Origin: Chitinophaga japonensis
GTDB taxonomy: Bacteria > Bacteroidota > Bacteroidia > Chitinophagales > Chitinophagaceae
Length of the DNA: 64,000 bases
Assembly: GCF_007830125.1 (NCBI RefSeq)
Contig: NZ_VLLG01000004.1
Location: 418,386-482,385 of the forward strand
Direction: 5' to 3'
Shown here: piece by piece, positions 50,995 to 60,275 of the stretch
Numbering within the stretch: position 1 is the stretch's first letter
How the letters are laid out: each line of letters begins with the position of its first letter
Translations under genes and position numbers: made by a program
Notes under the pieces: generated by a model
Database searches by the model: none
The model's input: only the letters and a program-made list of their open reading frames with translations
Told to the model about the DNA's origin: nothing

Positions 50995-52126
50995 CTATTC
51001 ATTTTTAAGTTCAACTATTTTTTCACCGACAGTTTCTCCTCCCATTGATCCCAAAATCCCCCCTATGATTCCTCCTCCAAGCCCACCAACAAAACCACCA
51101 ACCGCCGTACCTGCCGGTCCTGCAAACGATCCGATGAAAGCTCCTCCCTTAGCTCCTATTGCAGCACCCGTCAGCGCTCCTCCCCAACTTCCGGCAACTC
51201 TACCTCCGGCTACAATTGTATTATCTCCTGATTTACCTTCCTGAATATCAGTTTTTATCGCAATTCCCACTTGTAATACATCTGTTACTACCGCTACCGG
51301 TTTAGCCACTTTCCCTACTCCTTCCATTACCTGCCCTGCTGTTCCTAATGTTTTCAATGTTCCTGCAGATATAGGTGTATGTGGATCGGGAACTCCGGTA
51401 ACTTTGGGGTTTATATTCAAATGCGGGGTGGGTGCCCCACCATGAGGGTTATCTACCCGTACAGCCCATTCGCCAACAGCTTTACCAGTAGTTTTACTTA
51501 TCCTTCCCAATTGGGTGTCCCTTAAACCTGTTACCGTTGCACCTCTTACCGGCTCCAACTGGTATCTGCCATTCAATCCGAATAGTGCACCTTTTGCTGT
51601 GCTTCCAACCGCATTGGCAGGAGCGCTCACATATTTGGGCAGAGTAGAAGTATCTCCCAGGAAATCCTTGTATCTGATGGGATTGTTACTCATCGCAATA
51701 TAAGGACTTTCCCAATCTGTCGGTTTAGGATCAACCTGCCACCATCTTCCTATCTGTGGATCGAGATTTCTATAAAAAGCATCGTATTGATTGAGATCCA
51801 AATCTGTTGTATGTTCTATTCCATTATATTTCTTCCGATTCTCCGGATAATTCACACCTTTAAGCGCATTAGAAGAAATCCCATTCATTGTGAGTCCAAA
51901 CGGATAATAATGCGTCTCCTCCAGCAAGGGGCCCTGGATCGTATTTACCACTACATTATCAAAGAACACATCCTGTTGGGTCTCATTGCTCGTGTATACA
52001 TACAGGAAACCACTCTTGGCCACCGGTATCTTGTCTACCGCCAGGGTCTGCAGCTCGTCTGGCGTGGCTTTCACCTGCCGTACACCGCTGTTCTCATCTA
52101 CTAAGTTAAACTGGTCATCGAATAAA
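50995..52126 (-). pseudogene. Orphan Rhs C-terminal module 1 (no start codon)
   Basis: An Rhs 3' end lacking most of the gene. It enters at LFDDQFNLVDENSGVRQVKA, with an in-frame TAG just upstream, and runs through the Rhs core (THYYPFGLTMNGISS, KKYNGIEHTTDLDLNQYDAF, YRNLDPQIGRWWQVDPKP) to a 240-residue tip with VDNPHGGAPTPHLNINPKVT and a C-terminal glycine-zipper run (GGALTGAAIGAKGGAFIGSF). About 235 bp at its start repeat the resident rhs gene (62418-62654). Without a start it can act only after recombination onto an rhs body. Confidence 0.8.
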
Positions 52127-52128
52127 GC

Positions 52129-52340
52129 TCCCTACCCCTGGCGTGGGGTTCCAAACAATGAAATCAGAACCTGACACAGTTTATTTTACACTTCCCAGGC
52201 TTCTTCCTGCCCATAACAGAATAAGCACCCAATTCTTGCGGTTTACTTAGTTGGCATATTGTGGTATGAGGATAACCAACGCTACACCCTCTCACCAGCG
52301 GTGTACATACACCCTCGCTCAATGAAAAATCGTACTGACA
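52129..52340. other. Spacer with possible insertion-sequence remnant
   Basis: Between orphan tip 1 and immunity gene 2. It contains CTGACACAGTTTATTTTACA (about 52171-52190), which resembles terminal repeats of IS256-type elements, and a GGTTC/GAACC inverted pair. No transposase frame survives. Confidence 0.3.
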
Positions 52341-52883
52341 TTACCCTAATAAAAAATCTTCCAACGGTCGAAAGATTGTATTCACTCCCTTCTTTAACTT
52401 TCTTCTATAGCTATACAAATATTTCTTTGAAAGGACTGGATCTTTATAACGGTACAAACGATATAGTTCAAATTTGCTATCATTCACCAATTCATTAGCC
52501 AACGAAACGGTAAGTTGGTTCTGACAAAGGCTTTCTGCTTTTATGCCTAGTTTTATAATTTTCTCAAAGCAATATATTGCGATATCCGCTTGTCCGGAAG
52601 ATTTCCGTAATGACCCCATAGTATAAAGCACTATTAAACAATTAGAGTCAAGTTCAAATGCTTTAATTATATATCTTTCTGCCATTCTCCATTTTCTCCA
52701 ATCTAAATATTCCCTTTGTATCCCATCTTCATTAAAACGGCTCTCATCCAGATAAGTTTGAGCAATACATTGCAAAAGATAAGGATCATCCTTATAGTTT
52801 AGTTTTCTAATGAGGTTTCTTGCTTTTAATGAATCTTTTGTTATCGTATCACGAAATTCTTGCAAAACACTATCTCTATTCAT
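52341..52883 (-). CDS. TPR-like candidate immunity protein for orphan Rhs tip 2
   Basis: 180 residues, soluble, helical repeats reminiscent of TPR (AERYIIKAFELDSNCLIVLY, SSGQADIAIYCFEKIIKLGI). It begins 3 bases after the stop of orphan tip 2. No family assigned; role inferred from position. Confidence 0.55.
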   Translation of the reverse strand: MNRDSVLQEFRDTITKDSLKARNLIRKLNYKDDPYLLQCIAQTYLDESRFNEDGIQREYLDWRKWRMAERYIIKAFELDSNCLIVLYTMGSLRKSSGQADIAIYCFEKIIKLGIKAESLCQNQLTVSLANELVNDSKFELYRLYRYKDPVLSKKYLYSYRRKLKKGVNTIFRPLEDFLLG

Positions 52884-52886
52884 ACT

Positions 52887-53785
52887 CTACTGTTTTTTCT
52901 TTTTAGCGGCATCCGCTGCCTTCTGTTCTCTAGCTCTTCTAGCATTTGCATTTTCATGCTTATTACGGCTATTCCCACTTTGACTAGTATTATGTTCTCC
53001 TCTAACTTCTCGATTGCTGTTTCTCGTTTTACTCTTTCCTTGCGCAGTAGCCTGTTGTCGTTTTGTTGCTCGCTCTTTAGCTGCAGCTTCTTTTGCTTGA
53101 GTGGCCTTTGCTTCCTGTACCAAATCCCTTGGGCCCTTCTTATTGCTCCCCATGTATTTAATGGGCTTGAATAAATTCTTAATCCCCATAACAATTGTAG
53201 TTGTTCCATGTACTATTACAGGAACAGCAACAACTGTAGCACCTCCCAAACTAAAGACTTCACCAGCTCCCGCCGTAACATCCTCTATAACGCCTGTATA
53301 TACTGCTGTAGCATCTCCTATCTTTTGACCTACCTGATAAGCAATAGCGTTATTTCCTATAAGTCCTGTGTTATCAACATCAATTCTTCCAACTCCCACT
53401 AAGTTATCGGACACGAAAGCATTTACTGCGCCTGCTGTTGCAGACAACACTTGTTGGCCCGTTTCTACTATTGCAGCACCCAATTTATCTAACAGTCCTG
53501 GCCCACCTGGTTCGTCACCCAAAAAGTCATTATACCGGACCGGATTATCATAGTTAAATGCGTACGGAGACCACGCCTCCATATTCTCAATCTTCGGATC
53601 TATCTGGTTCCATCTGCCTATCTGCGGGTCCAAATTACGATAAAATGCATCGTAAATATCCAGATCCAGGTCGGTTGTAAACTCTATGTTATTGTACTTC
53701 CTTCTATTCTCCGGATAATTCGTCCCCACCAACGCATTCGTGCTGATTCCAGCCATGGTCAACCCAAAAGGATAGTAATTACCGT
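52887..53785 (-). pseudogene. Orphan Rhs C-terminal module 2 (no rhs start)
   Basis: Enters the Rhs core at NYYPFGLTMAGIS and continues KYNNIEFTTDLDLDIYDAFY, NLDPQIGRWNQIDPKIE, then a tip with a central hydrophobic region and a strongly basic end (RNKHENANARRAREQKAADA). A TTG at 53762 could start a short protein, but the real N-terminus of an Rhs protein is missing. The sequence upstream comes from the mobile element. Confidence 0.75.
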
Positions 53786-53857
53786 CCCTAAAAAAACAGC
53801 CTTCAAAGAACTCTATTACCCCTAAAAATAACCCTTTCTCTTTTTCAATTGAACAAA

Positions 53858-53889
53858 AAAATCCAGGCCATTGCTGTGACCTGGATTTT
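53858..53889. terminator. Terminator closing the mobile element
   Basis: Stem AAAATCCAGG with its complement and a 12-base loop, T-run on both sides. It would stop minus-strand transcripts of 53924-54610 before they reach orphan tip 2. Confidence 0.8.
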
Positions 53890-53923
53890 ACGTAGATTGA
53901 ACTGCTTTTAATGCGGACAAGTA

Positions 53924-54355
53924 TTAAAGCAACTCAAGTGCCTGGGTCATCGTGCCCGGGCGCCTTTTTTCCAGCCATGCCCTATACCATTGCACCAGGT
54001 AACGCACACGCCAGGCTGCATACTCCTGCTCCGCTGCCTGATCACCGCCTGCCCAACGGTTACGCAGCTGCTCCAACTCGTAAAACATTTGGTGGATGTC
54101 ATGTTCTCCATAATTGTGCAGCCCGTAGCCGCATTCCATAAAATACTCAATAGCCTGCCACCGTTCGCTGCTGCCATTGGTTCCGTAAAGGCCATGCCCC
54201 AGGTCATTAATAAAACGCTGCAGCACACCGCTAAGCTCCACGCCCAGCAGCTTGCATAATAAATGTACCTGCTCCGGCACCTGCAGGCTAATACAGCGTG
54301 CGGTTGCCCTTAAAGGCGGAACGGTTGGGGCATTGTTGGTTGTTTTGTTTTCCAT
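53924..54355 (-). CDS. Mobile-element hypothetical protein, helical
   Basis: 143 residues, soluble, with Trp/Tyr-rich helices (MFYELEQLRNRWAGGDQAAE, WRVRYLVQWYRAWLEKRRPG). Residues 20-60 (CISLQVPEQVHLLCKLLGVE) look like a short ribbon-helix or DNA-binding adaptor segment, but this is weak. Lies 33 bases after the Cys-rich gene. Confidence 0.6.
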   Translation of the reverse strand: MENKTTNNAPTVPPLRATARCISLQVPEQVHLLCKLLGVELSGVLQRFINDLGHGLYGTNGSSERWQAIEYFMECGYGLHNYGEHDIHQMFYELEQLRNRWAGGDQAAEQEYAAWRVRYLVQWYRAWLEKRRPGTMTQALELL

Positions 54356-54388
54356 AATAAGGATGGTTTAAAAGTGATACAATAAATA

Positions 54389-54610
54389 TTAACTGCAACA
54401 GTCGGTTAATAGCGCTATCTGCTCCTGCAGCTCACACCGCCGGGCTTCATCTTTGGTTTCTGACAGCATACACCGTAAAGCTTTGATAGCACACTTATTA
54501 CAGTGGCATATTAAACGCGGGGAGTAGTAAAAGGCGGTACCACAATCACAACAGGCATACCGCCCGTAATCGGCATCCAGTGAAGGATTTAAAAACCATA
54601 ATAATTCCAT
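54389..54610 (-). CDS. Small Cys-rich (zinc-ribbon-like) protein
   Basis: 73 residues with CCDCGTAFYYSPRLICHCNKC, a CxxC...CxxC arrangement suited to bind zinc, followed by a helical acidic tail with EQIALLTDCCS. Probably a DNA- or protein-binding accessory of the element. The start gives MELLWFLNPS. Confidence 0.6.
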   Translation of the reverse strand: MELLWFLNPSLDADYGRYACCDCGTAFYYSPRLICHCNKCAIKALRCMLSETKDEARRCELQEQIALLTDCCS

Positions 54611-55969
54611 TGGATATATGTTTTTGATGATAAAAAAATAGTAAGCAGCAAAGAACAGCTTAGCGGCCAGCCATTAGCGGCGTATGGGCAAGGCCAAAAG
54701 GAACGCGGAATAAAAATGCGTGGATTACTGACGCTGATAACTTGACGGCGCTGGTGCAGGCTTTGACGGGGATGGCTTATACTGTCGCTTTTTATGCCGA
54801 ACCTTTTGGCGGCACGGGCGGCAGGTACTGCGCGTGAGCCGGCGCGGTAGCACGCCGCAATAAATTTGCTGAAGCTGTTTTTTATGCTGTTCAGGGTTGT
54901 TCGGGCGCTTAATAGCATTCCTGCCGCTATCCTATTGCCCGAAGGGCAACCCATCAGGGAACCACCCCCCGGCAGCTATAAGCTCCCGCTTAACCGGAGT
55001 ACCACCGCCACAGGCCGCCATTCCACCCTGGCCGCGGGGGCCGGGACTGCAGCCGTTGTAACACCGCACTACTAACACCCTGCGGCTGCAGGCAGGCACC
55101 CGCAGGCCGCGCCTGCGGCCTTATTAACAGCCGGGAGCGCAGCGGACGGCAAATAAAAAAGATAAGGCCAGGGTGGTTGGCAGGTGGCGGACGCAGGTGG
55201 TGGAGGCGCCGCGGATGTGCAAAGGAAGGGCATGCGGGCAGGGCACATACGCACCAGGCGCCGGACAGCGGCAGCACGAAGCGCAGGCAAAACCGTGACA
55301 GGTACGCAGGGCGTGGGATTTGCGGGTGGGGCTACCTGGCGCGGTTTTTTATCGGGAAGCCGTGATGACCGCTGACCGCTTTCCCTGTTTCGCTGGGTTT
55401 TGCGCTGTCACTGATGTTGATGGATGACGCCGGATATCAACCAGCTCTCCTTTAGACCCCCAGAACCACAATCTGGTGCTCTTTACAATACCGGGGAGCA
55501 AAAAGCAAGAATCGAACCCTGGACCTACTGCCTTCTAAGCAGTTGCCCATAGCTTTACGCAAGTACGACAGACTCTGACGCTGTTTGTCTTTAGTGCCCA
55601 GAACTGGATTTGAACCAACACGTCTTACCGGTGCGGAGAGAGGGATTCGAACCGCCGGTTCGATTCCTGTCTGGCATAGGGAACAGGAGTTAAACACCTT
55701 GATCAGATTTTCGTATATTCGCTTTGTAATGGAAGTTATTAAAGACATATTTGTCAATCTTCTTTCTGACTTCATTTCCCACATTTTGGCCTGCTGCTGG
55801 GGAGTGGCCTATACTTCCTACCTTTTAAAAAAAATCTAAATCTTGTGCACTTAAAAAATAGCGCTTAGAACCCGCTTAAATTCGCTCAAAATAAACGATC
55901 TCACTATCAGCCTTTGATCTTTCCTCCTATAAAAAAAATGGCTAAAATCACCTCATTTTAACGCATTCC
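54611..55969. other. Long non-coding region of the mobile element
   Basis: About 1,360 bases without a credible gene; the frames that stay open read as Arg/Ala/Pro-rich noise. GC-rich (about 54800-55400) against AT-rich neighbours. Hairpins: TTGCCC-GAA-GGGCAA (54935-54949) and CCGCAGGC-CGC-GCCTGCGG (55100-55118). The distal part (55460-55667) holds decayed tRNA-like sequences. It may carry an origin or transfer site; not shown. Confidence 0.5.
55460..55667 (-). other. Cluster of decayed tRNA-like fragments
   Basis: On the minus strand: a tRNA-His-like anticodon stem-loop (CCAGA-TTGTGGT-TCTGG, anticodon GTG, 55460-55476) preceded by AGAGCA as in a D-arm; an ACTGC-TTAGAAG-GCAGT stem-loop with a following TTCGATT T-loop (55510-55543); a T-arm with acceptor strand GGTTCAAATCC...TCTGGGCA (55594-55616); and a Ser-like GGTTCGAATCCCTCTCTCCG end (about 55634-55653). 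None makes a complete cloverleaf. Adjacent T-arms are head to head, forming a near-palindrome at 55643-55667. Confidence 0.55.
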
Positions 55970-56827
55970 TCAACCCATAGGATGATACTTTTTTAACGCG
56001 TTTTGCAGATCATCCAGGTTACACTGCTCATAACGCTGCGTACTGCTTACATACCTATGCCCGGCCATGTACTGCACCTGGCGCAGATTATACTGCTTTA
56101 ACCATCCGGCAATAACACTACTGCGTAGCAGCTGCGCAGTCAATACGCCGGGATTTTGCTCCCGCAACTGTTTCAACATCCAGGCTACCTGGTTAATGAT
56201 GTTGTATTTACCGGTAAATCCTTTCTTCTGTTCTACAAGTAATGTCCCTTCCTTGAACTTGTTGGCCTTCAGATAAGCCTGTAAATCCATCATCTGCACC
56301 GCTTCCAGCTTCAACCAACGCTCATTGCGGTACTTACCCCCATGGATAAAAATCTTTCCTTCATTTAACCGTAGGTCCCGTGCCTGCAGCCGGCCTACTT
56401 CATCGGTGGTTAACCCCTGGTACACAAACAGCCCCAGCATGATCTTCTTGCTCAGGTCTACACGTAGCTGTATCCGGTACTGATCATAAAGGTGCTGCAT
56501 TTCAGACACCGTTAACAGGTTACCCGGCAGCTTACGCGGCAGCCCCTTGATAAATACCCCTGCTGCCGGGTTATCCGTCCGCAACCCAACGGCCACCTAG
56601 TAGCTGAAGTAATGGCGCAACACGCATAAAACACCGCTTACGGTCCTTTTGCTTTTCCCTTTATCCTGCAGCCAGCGGATAAAGTCCAACAACTCTGCAT
56701 AGGTCACATCTGCTGCGCTTAACTGTTCCTGGCCTAACCAGGTCATAAACTGAGATAAACTCTTTTCATACGTGCGGATAGTGCCACCGCTAAACTGCTT
56801 TTGCTGTAAATAAGCTGTAAACATCAT
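55970..56827 (-). pseudogene. Second tyrosine recombinase, with in-frame amber codon and degenerate active site
   Basis: Same frame throughout: residues 1-76 (core-binding domain, YLQQKQFSGGTIRTYEKSLS), a TAG at 56599-56597, then 208 residues of catalytic domain beginning at a GTG. The family's first Arg is lost (GLTTDEVGRL in place of GLRxxE), and the HxxR box reads QLLR; the second Arg, the GH (AGHRYVSS) and the Tyr (TQRYEQ) remain. It may be broken, read through, or made as two polypeptides. Start overlaps the end of the first recombinase (ATGA), so the two form an operon. Confidence 0.75.
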
Positions 56828-57723
56828 AATACATCATTTACCAGGTGAGTGTAAATCTGCGTACTGTCCAGTACCGCATGTCCTAAAAACTCCTGTATCT
56901 GCTCCAGCTCCATACCGCTTTGTAACAGATGCGTGGCAATACTGTGCCGCAGGGTATGCGTACCTATATTTTTCCTTATACGGGCTTTTTTTTCCAACTG
57001 CTTTATCCGTACATATAAACTCTGGTCCAGGAGCGCTACGCCCTTATTTGCCCCGATAAACAGCTTTTCCGTAGCCTTTTGCAACAGCTGCGGACGCGCG
57101 TAATCTATATACAACGCCAGCAGCTCACCGGACAGCCCGCTGATCGGCACATAACGCTCCTTATAACCTTTACCCTTACGCACATACAGCAAGCCCCGCT
57201 CCCTGAGTACGTCTTTTACTTCCAGGCTGGCGCCTTCATTTAGCCGCAACCCACAACCGTAATACACCGCCAGCATAGCAGGGGCACGGATGCCCAACAC
57301 ACTATCATCCGTAGCCCCGTACAGCGCCTGTACCTCCCCAACCGTTAACCATACCGGGGTATTGCGGTCTTCTTCCAGCCGTTTCAGCGTAAAGCCTATT
57401 CCACTTTTACCCGTCTGGCGCACGTAACTGCTGAACAGTTGCAAAGCCTGGATATACTTGTTAATATGATTATTACTATGACCACGCCGGCTACGTATGC
57501 CCGTTCTCGTCTTCAAAACCTCTATAAAAGCAACGGCATCGCCGGCTACCAACTGCTGCAGACTGTGCTTACCCTGCTGTTCCTGGTAATGCAAAAACTC
57601 CTGCGCGTGTTTCGGCAGGCTATAAACACTGCTATCTGCATACCCCAACGTTTGCAGCCACTGCTTAAAGCCGGCACATAACAATACATGCTCATTACTC
57701 TGTAATAAGTATACTGGTTCCAT
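56824..57723 (-). CDS. Tyrosine recombinase (XerC/D-like), apparently active
   Basis: 299 residues from the ATG at 57723; an earlier start at 57786 adds an odd prefix. N-terminal SAM-like domain (LVAGDAVAFIEVLKTRTG), then the catalytic domain with all key residues: Arg160 (CGLRLNEG), the lysine turn VRKGKGYKERY, His256-x-x-Arg259 (HTLRHSIATH), His282 (LGHA) and nucleophile Tyr291 (IYTHL). Probably integrates or excises the element. Paired with the degenerate recombinase downstream. Confidence 0.9.
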   Translation of the reverse strand: MEPVYLLQSNEHVLLCAGFKQWLQTLGYADSSVYSLPKHAQEFLHYQEQQGKHSLQQLVAGDAVAFIEVLKTRTGIRSRRGHSNNHINKYIQALQLFSSYVRQTGKSGIGFTLKRLEEDRNTPVWLTVGEVQALYGATDDSVLGIRAPAMLAVYYGCGLRLNEGASLEVKDVLRERGLLYVRKGKGYKERYVPISGLSGELLALYIDYARPQLLQKATEKLFIGANKGVALLDQSLYVRIKQLEKKARIRKNIGTHTLRHSIATHLLQSGMELEQIQEFLGHAVLDSTQIYTHLVNDVL

Positions 57724-57810
57724 AGCTGGTAAAATTTGATGGTAAAAGAGGGGGTATAGGGATAACAGGTATATGAGGAGAAACAAAATTTTACTACTAT
57801 AGTCTTTTTC

Positions 57811-57908
57811 ACTGGCGCAGTTGGCGTAGTAGCCTAAACTCTTGCCTGTGGCGACGTTTACTGCGCCACTAACTTACTGGCGCAGTACTGGCGTAGTAGG
57901 CGTAGTAG
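57811..57908. repeat. Repeats between primase and recombinases (possible att or iteron site)
   Basis: Two direct copies of ACTGGCGCAGT(AC)TGGCGTAGTAG at 57811-57832 and 57876-57899, an extra GGCGTAGTAG at 57899-57908, and one inverted ACTGCGCCA at 57860-57868. The last copy encodes the end of the primase. Spacing and orientation suit a recombinase or replication-protein binding array. Confidence 0.6.
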
Positions 57909-60231
57909 ACCCGATTTGTGATAAAACATGCTGCAGCTGCTCTTCTATTATGCCGGTGAGTTGATCGTACTCGCTTCCATCCGCTACCGCATATTCAAAA
58001 CCCTTACGGTGCTTATACCCACTTACCTGGCGTAAGTATCCATACTGATACAGTTCCCGTATATAACGCTGCAGCGTACGAGGCGGCAACCTAAACGCCT
58101 TCCTTATCTGCTGGGGCGTAAAGCTTTCCTGCCCGCTGGATGACAGCCAGGCTTTCAGCTGCTCCAAAAAATTACGGGTAGCCTTCGCAAGCTCGTCACC
58201 CTTGCTGAACAGCACTTCCTTTAACAACCCGAACGCTGCCCGTATATCCTCCGGCGTCGTTTCTATATAAGCACTGCCGCTGCTGTCCCGCTTTACTTCC
58301 CGCTGGTACTGATGATAAAAAGTCACCGTTTCTATAAACGATAACAGCAGCGTCATGGTTCTGCGCGGCTTAAAAATCTGCTCCGGCAACCGGATATAAG
58401 CCGCGTATGGATTCACCACCCGTACCGGCTGCAACACCTGCTGCACGTGCCTGAACAGCTGCTTTACCACCTGCTGCTGGCTCTGATCGACGAGCCCCGC
58501 GCTTAACCGCGTCTGGTACTCCATAATATGCCCGTCCTTCTCCTTACTGCCATCCACATACAGCAGCAGGCAGCGGTTGGCGTTATCCTCATACAGCTTC
58601 TCCCTGGTGGTGCAGCCGCTCACGCTTACCGGACCTTCTACTGTAACCGTGATCGTTTTCAGGTGGCCTTTGCTGTCCTTCAGCGTCACCGTCTTGGATA
58701 TACGCCGCTTGCTCTGCAGCTCACGCAGCGGGTATAGCGATGATTCCGCGCCGTCCAGGTCTTCTATCAACAGCAGCTTATGTTTCAGCTCTTCCTGCCG
58801 GAAGTAATAAAAAGCGTTCTCCGTGATCTGCGTGATCTCTATTTTATCATCTGTTGGTATCAGCTCGCTCACCTTCTCCTGCAGGTACGTTTTACCGCTA
58901 CCGCTGGAACCCAGGAACATAATATGCAAAGGCGTGGCTTGCTTTCGGCTGCTGTACACCAGGTACGCTATTAAGCGATTGACGGTTTCACCAACGATGC
59001 CTGAACGCCCTATATCTTCGCTGGTACGGCGCAGCAGCTCCGGCTGTTGTAAGTAATTAATAGCCGCCTGCCGCTCCGCTGCCGTGAGCTCCGGCTTTGC
59101 TGCCGGCTGCGGCTGCAGGCGCTCCAGCCGCAGCGCCCGGTAACCTTCCAACGCGCCCGTTAACCCGGCTATCAGCCCCGTAACTACCTGCAGGCTAATG
59201 TCAAACGCTTCCGACAGCTTACTGATCAGCTGTTCGCTGTGACTATGATTATACAGGTCCAGGTTATGACGTACCGGCAGTAACGGTTTATGCCGGTGCT
59301 CCACCTTCAGCGTGACCCGCAGCCGGTCCAGCCCCGTGAGCTTGATACCGCCCAATACGGTAATATGTAGCTGGTCCCCATCGTAGGTGAGCAGCTCCGG
59401 GTTGGACGTGTTTAACCTGGTATCCGTAGCCTGTGGCATAGACGGGGTAAGGGTTTCAGGTGCCGGATTTTCTTTTTCAACTGAAGAATAAAACGTAACC
59501 GGTTGCCGCCCGGCTATCAGGTCTGCTAACACCTGGCTGTCATCATGCGACTGCAGCACGCTGTTAACATCCTCTCCATCCGGTAGCGCTACACCTGTCA
59601 TCTTTACCTGCGGCAGCAGCCCCGCCAGCGTGCCGGCATGTTTGACCGTAGCCGCACGTCCGGCAGCATCGCCGTCCAGCATAAAAATGATCTCCTGTAA
59701 ACCGCTGCAGGCAAGTATCGCCTGCTGATGCTCCTGCGTTAACCCATTAGTGCCATACAAGGCTAATACTCCGTACTCTCCAAAAATCTCCGCCTGCTGT
59801 AACAAGCTGGCCGCATCGATTACACTTTCCGTGAGTATTAACCTTGTAACTGCACCGTCCGGGTAACATGGATAAAGGCCGGTTCGGCCGCTCAGGTAAA
59901 AATGCCGCTGATCACTGTCATTACTGATGCTGCGGCCATAAAGAGATACAACCTTATGTTCCTGGTTGCGCAATGGGAAGATCACGCAATCTTTAGCCCA
60001 CACGCTATGCCCATGAGCAACATTAGGCTTTAGCAGCCCGTATTTTACCATGCTGCTGACCAGGTGGTGATTTTTACTCTCCTGGTGCAACCCGCCGCTG
60101 TTATAACCCACCTCATGCGCCTGGTAGTTAATACCTCTTTGCTGCAGGTAACTGATAGCTTTTTTAGTACGGGGTAAGGCTATCTTAAAGTAGCTGAACA
60201 CCTTCGCCATTAACGCATCCCGTTCCAGCAA
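57874..60231 (-). CDS. TOPRIM primase / AAA-like ATPase with C-terminal winged helix
   Basis: 785 residues as drawn (TTG start; the frame extends upstream to about 60308, with ITPNAQAALTAGSAADLL before it). N-terminal primase-type segment (NYQAHEVGYNSGGLHQ), TOPRIM residues Glu135 (LTESVIDAAS) and Asp186/Asp188 (FMLDGDAAGR), an ATPase with Walker A GSSGSGKT (441-448) and Walker B KLLLIEDLDG, and a helix-turn-helix near the end (TPQQIRKAFRLPPRTLQRYI). It would prime and unwind the element's replication. The separate CHC2 protein just upstream is probably its zinc finger, split off by frame change. Confidence 0.85.
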   Translation of the reverse strand: MLERDALMAKVFSYFKIALPRTKKAISYLQQRGINYQAHEVGYNSGGLHQESKNHHLVSSMVKYGLLKPNVAHGHSVWAKDCVIFPLRNQEHKVVSLYGRSISNDSDQRHFYLSGRTGLYPCYPDGAVTRLILTESVIDAASLLQQAEIFGEYGVLALYGTNGLTQEHQQAILACSGLQEIIFMLDGDAAGRAATVKHAGTLAGLLPQVKMTGVALPDGEDVNSVLQSHDDSQVLADLIAGRQPVTFYSSVEKENPAPETLTPSMPQATDTRLNTSNPELLTYDGDQLHITVLGGIKLTGLDRLRVTLKVEHRHKPLLPVRHNLDLYNHSHSEQLISKLSEAFDISLQVVTGLIAGLTGALEGYRALRLERLQPQPAAKPELTAAERQAAINYLQQPELLRRTSEDIGRSGIVGETVNRLIAYLVYSSRKQATPLHIMFLGSSGSGKTYLQEKVSELIPTDDKIEITQITENAFYYFRQEELKHKLLLIEDLDGAESSLYPLRELQSKRRISKTVTLKDSKGHLKTITVTVEGPVSVSGCTTREKLYEDNANRCLLLYVDGSKEKDGHIMEYQTRLSAGLVDQSQQQVVKQLFRHVQQVLQPVRVVNPYAAYIRLPEQIFKPRRTMTLLLSFIETVTFYHQYQREVKRDSSGSAYIETTPEDIRAAFGLLKEVLFSKGDELAKATRNFLEQLKAWLSSSGQESFTPQQIRKAFRLPPRTLQRYIRELYQYGYLRQVSGYKHRKGFEYAVADGSEYDQLTGIIEEQLQHVLSQIGSTTPTTPVLRQ

Positions 60232-60275
60232 GTCCGCGGCACTGCCGGCTGTTAATGCTGCCTGAGCGTTTGGCG

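Noticed and set aside
52259..52498. 79-residue plus-strand frame over immunity gene 2
   Set aside because: Antisense to a better minus-strand gene with proper spacing to the toxin module.
54589..54954. 121-residue minus-strand frame upstream of the Cys-rich gene
   Set aside because: Composition is low in charged residues and irregular, no domain; it overlaps the better-supported 54389-54610 gene in another frame.
55452..55784. 110-residue minus-strand frame in the tRNA-like region
   Set aside because: Its sequence comes from tRNA-like arms (VRRVGSNPVL, GSRSRVRFLL), which explains the open frame; not a protein.
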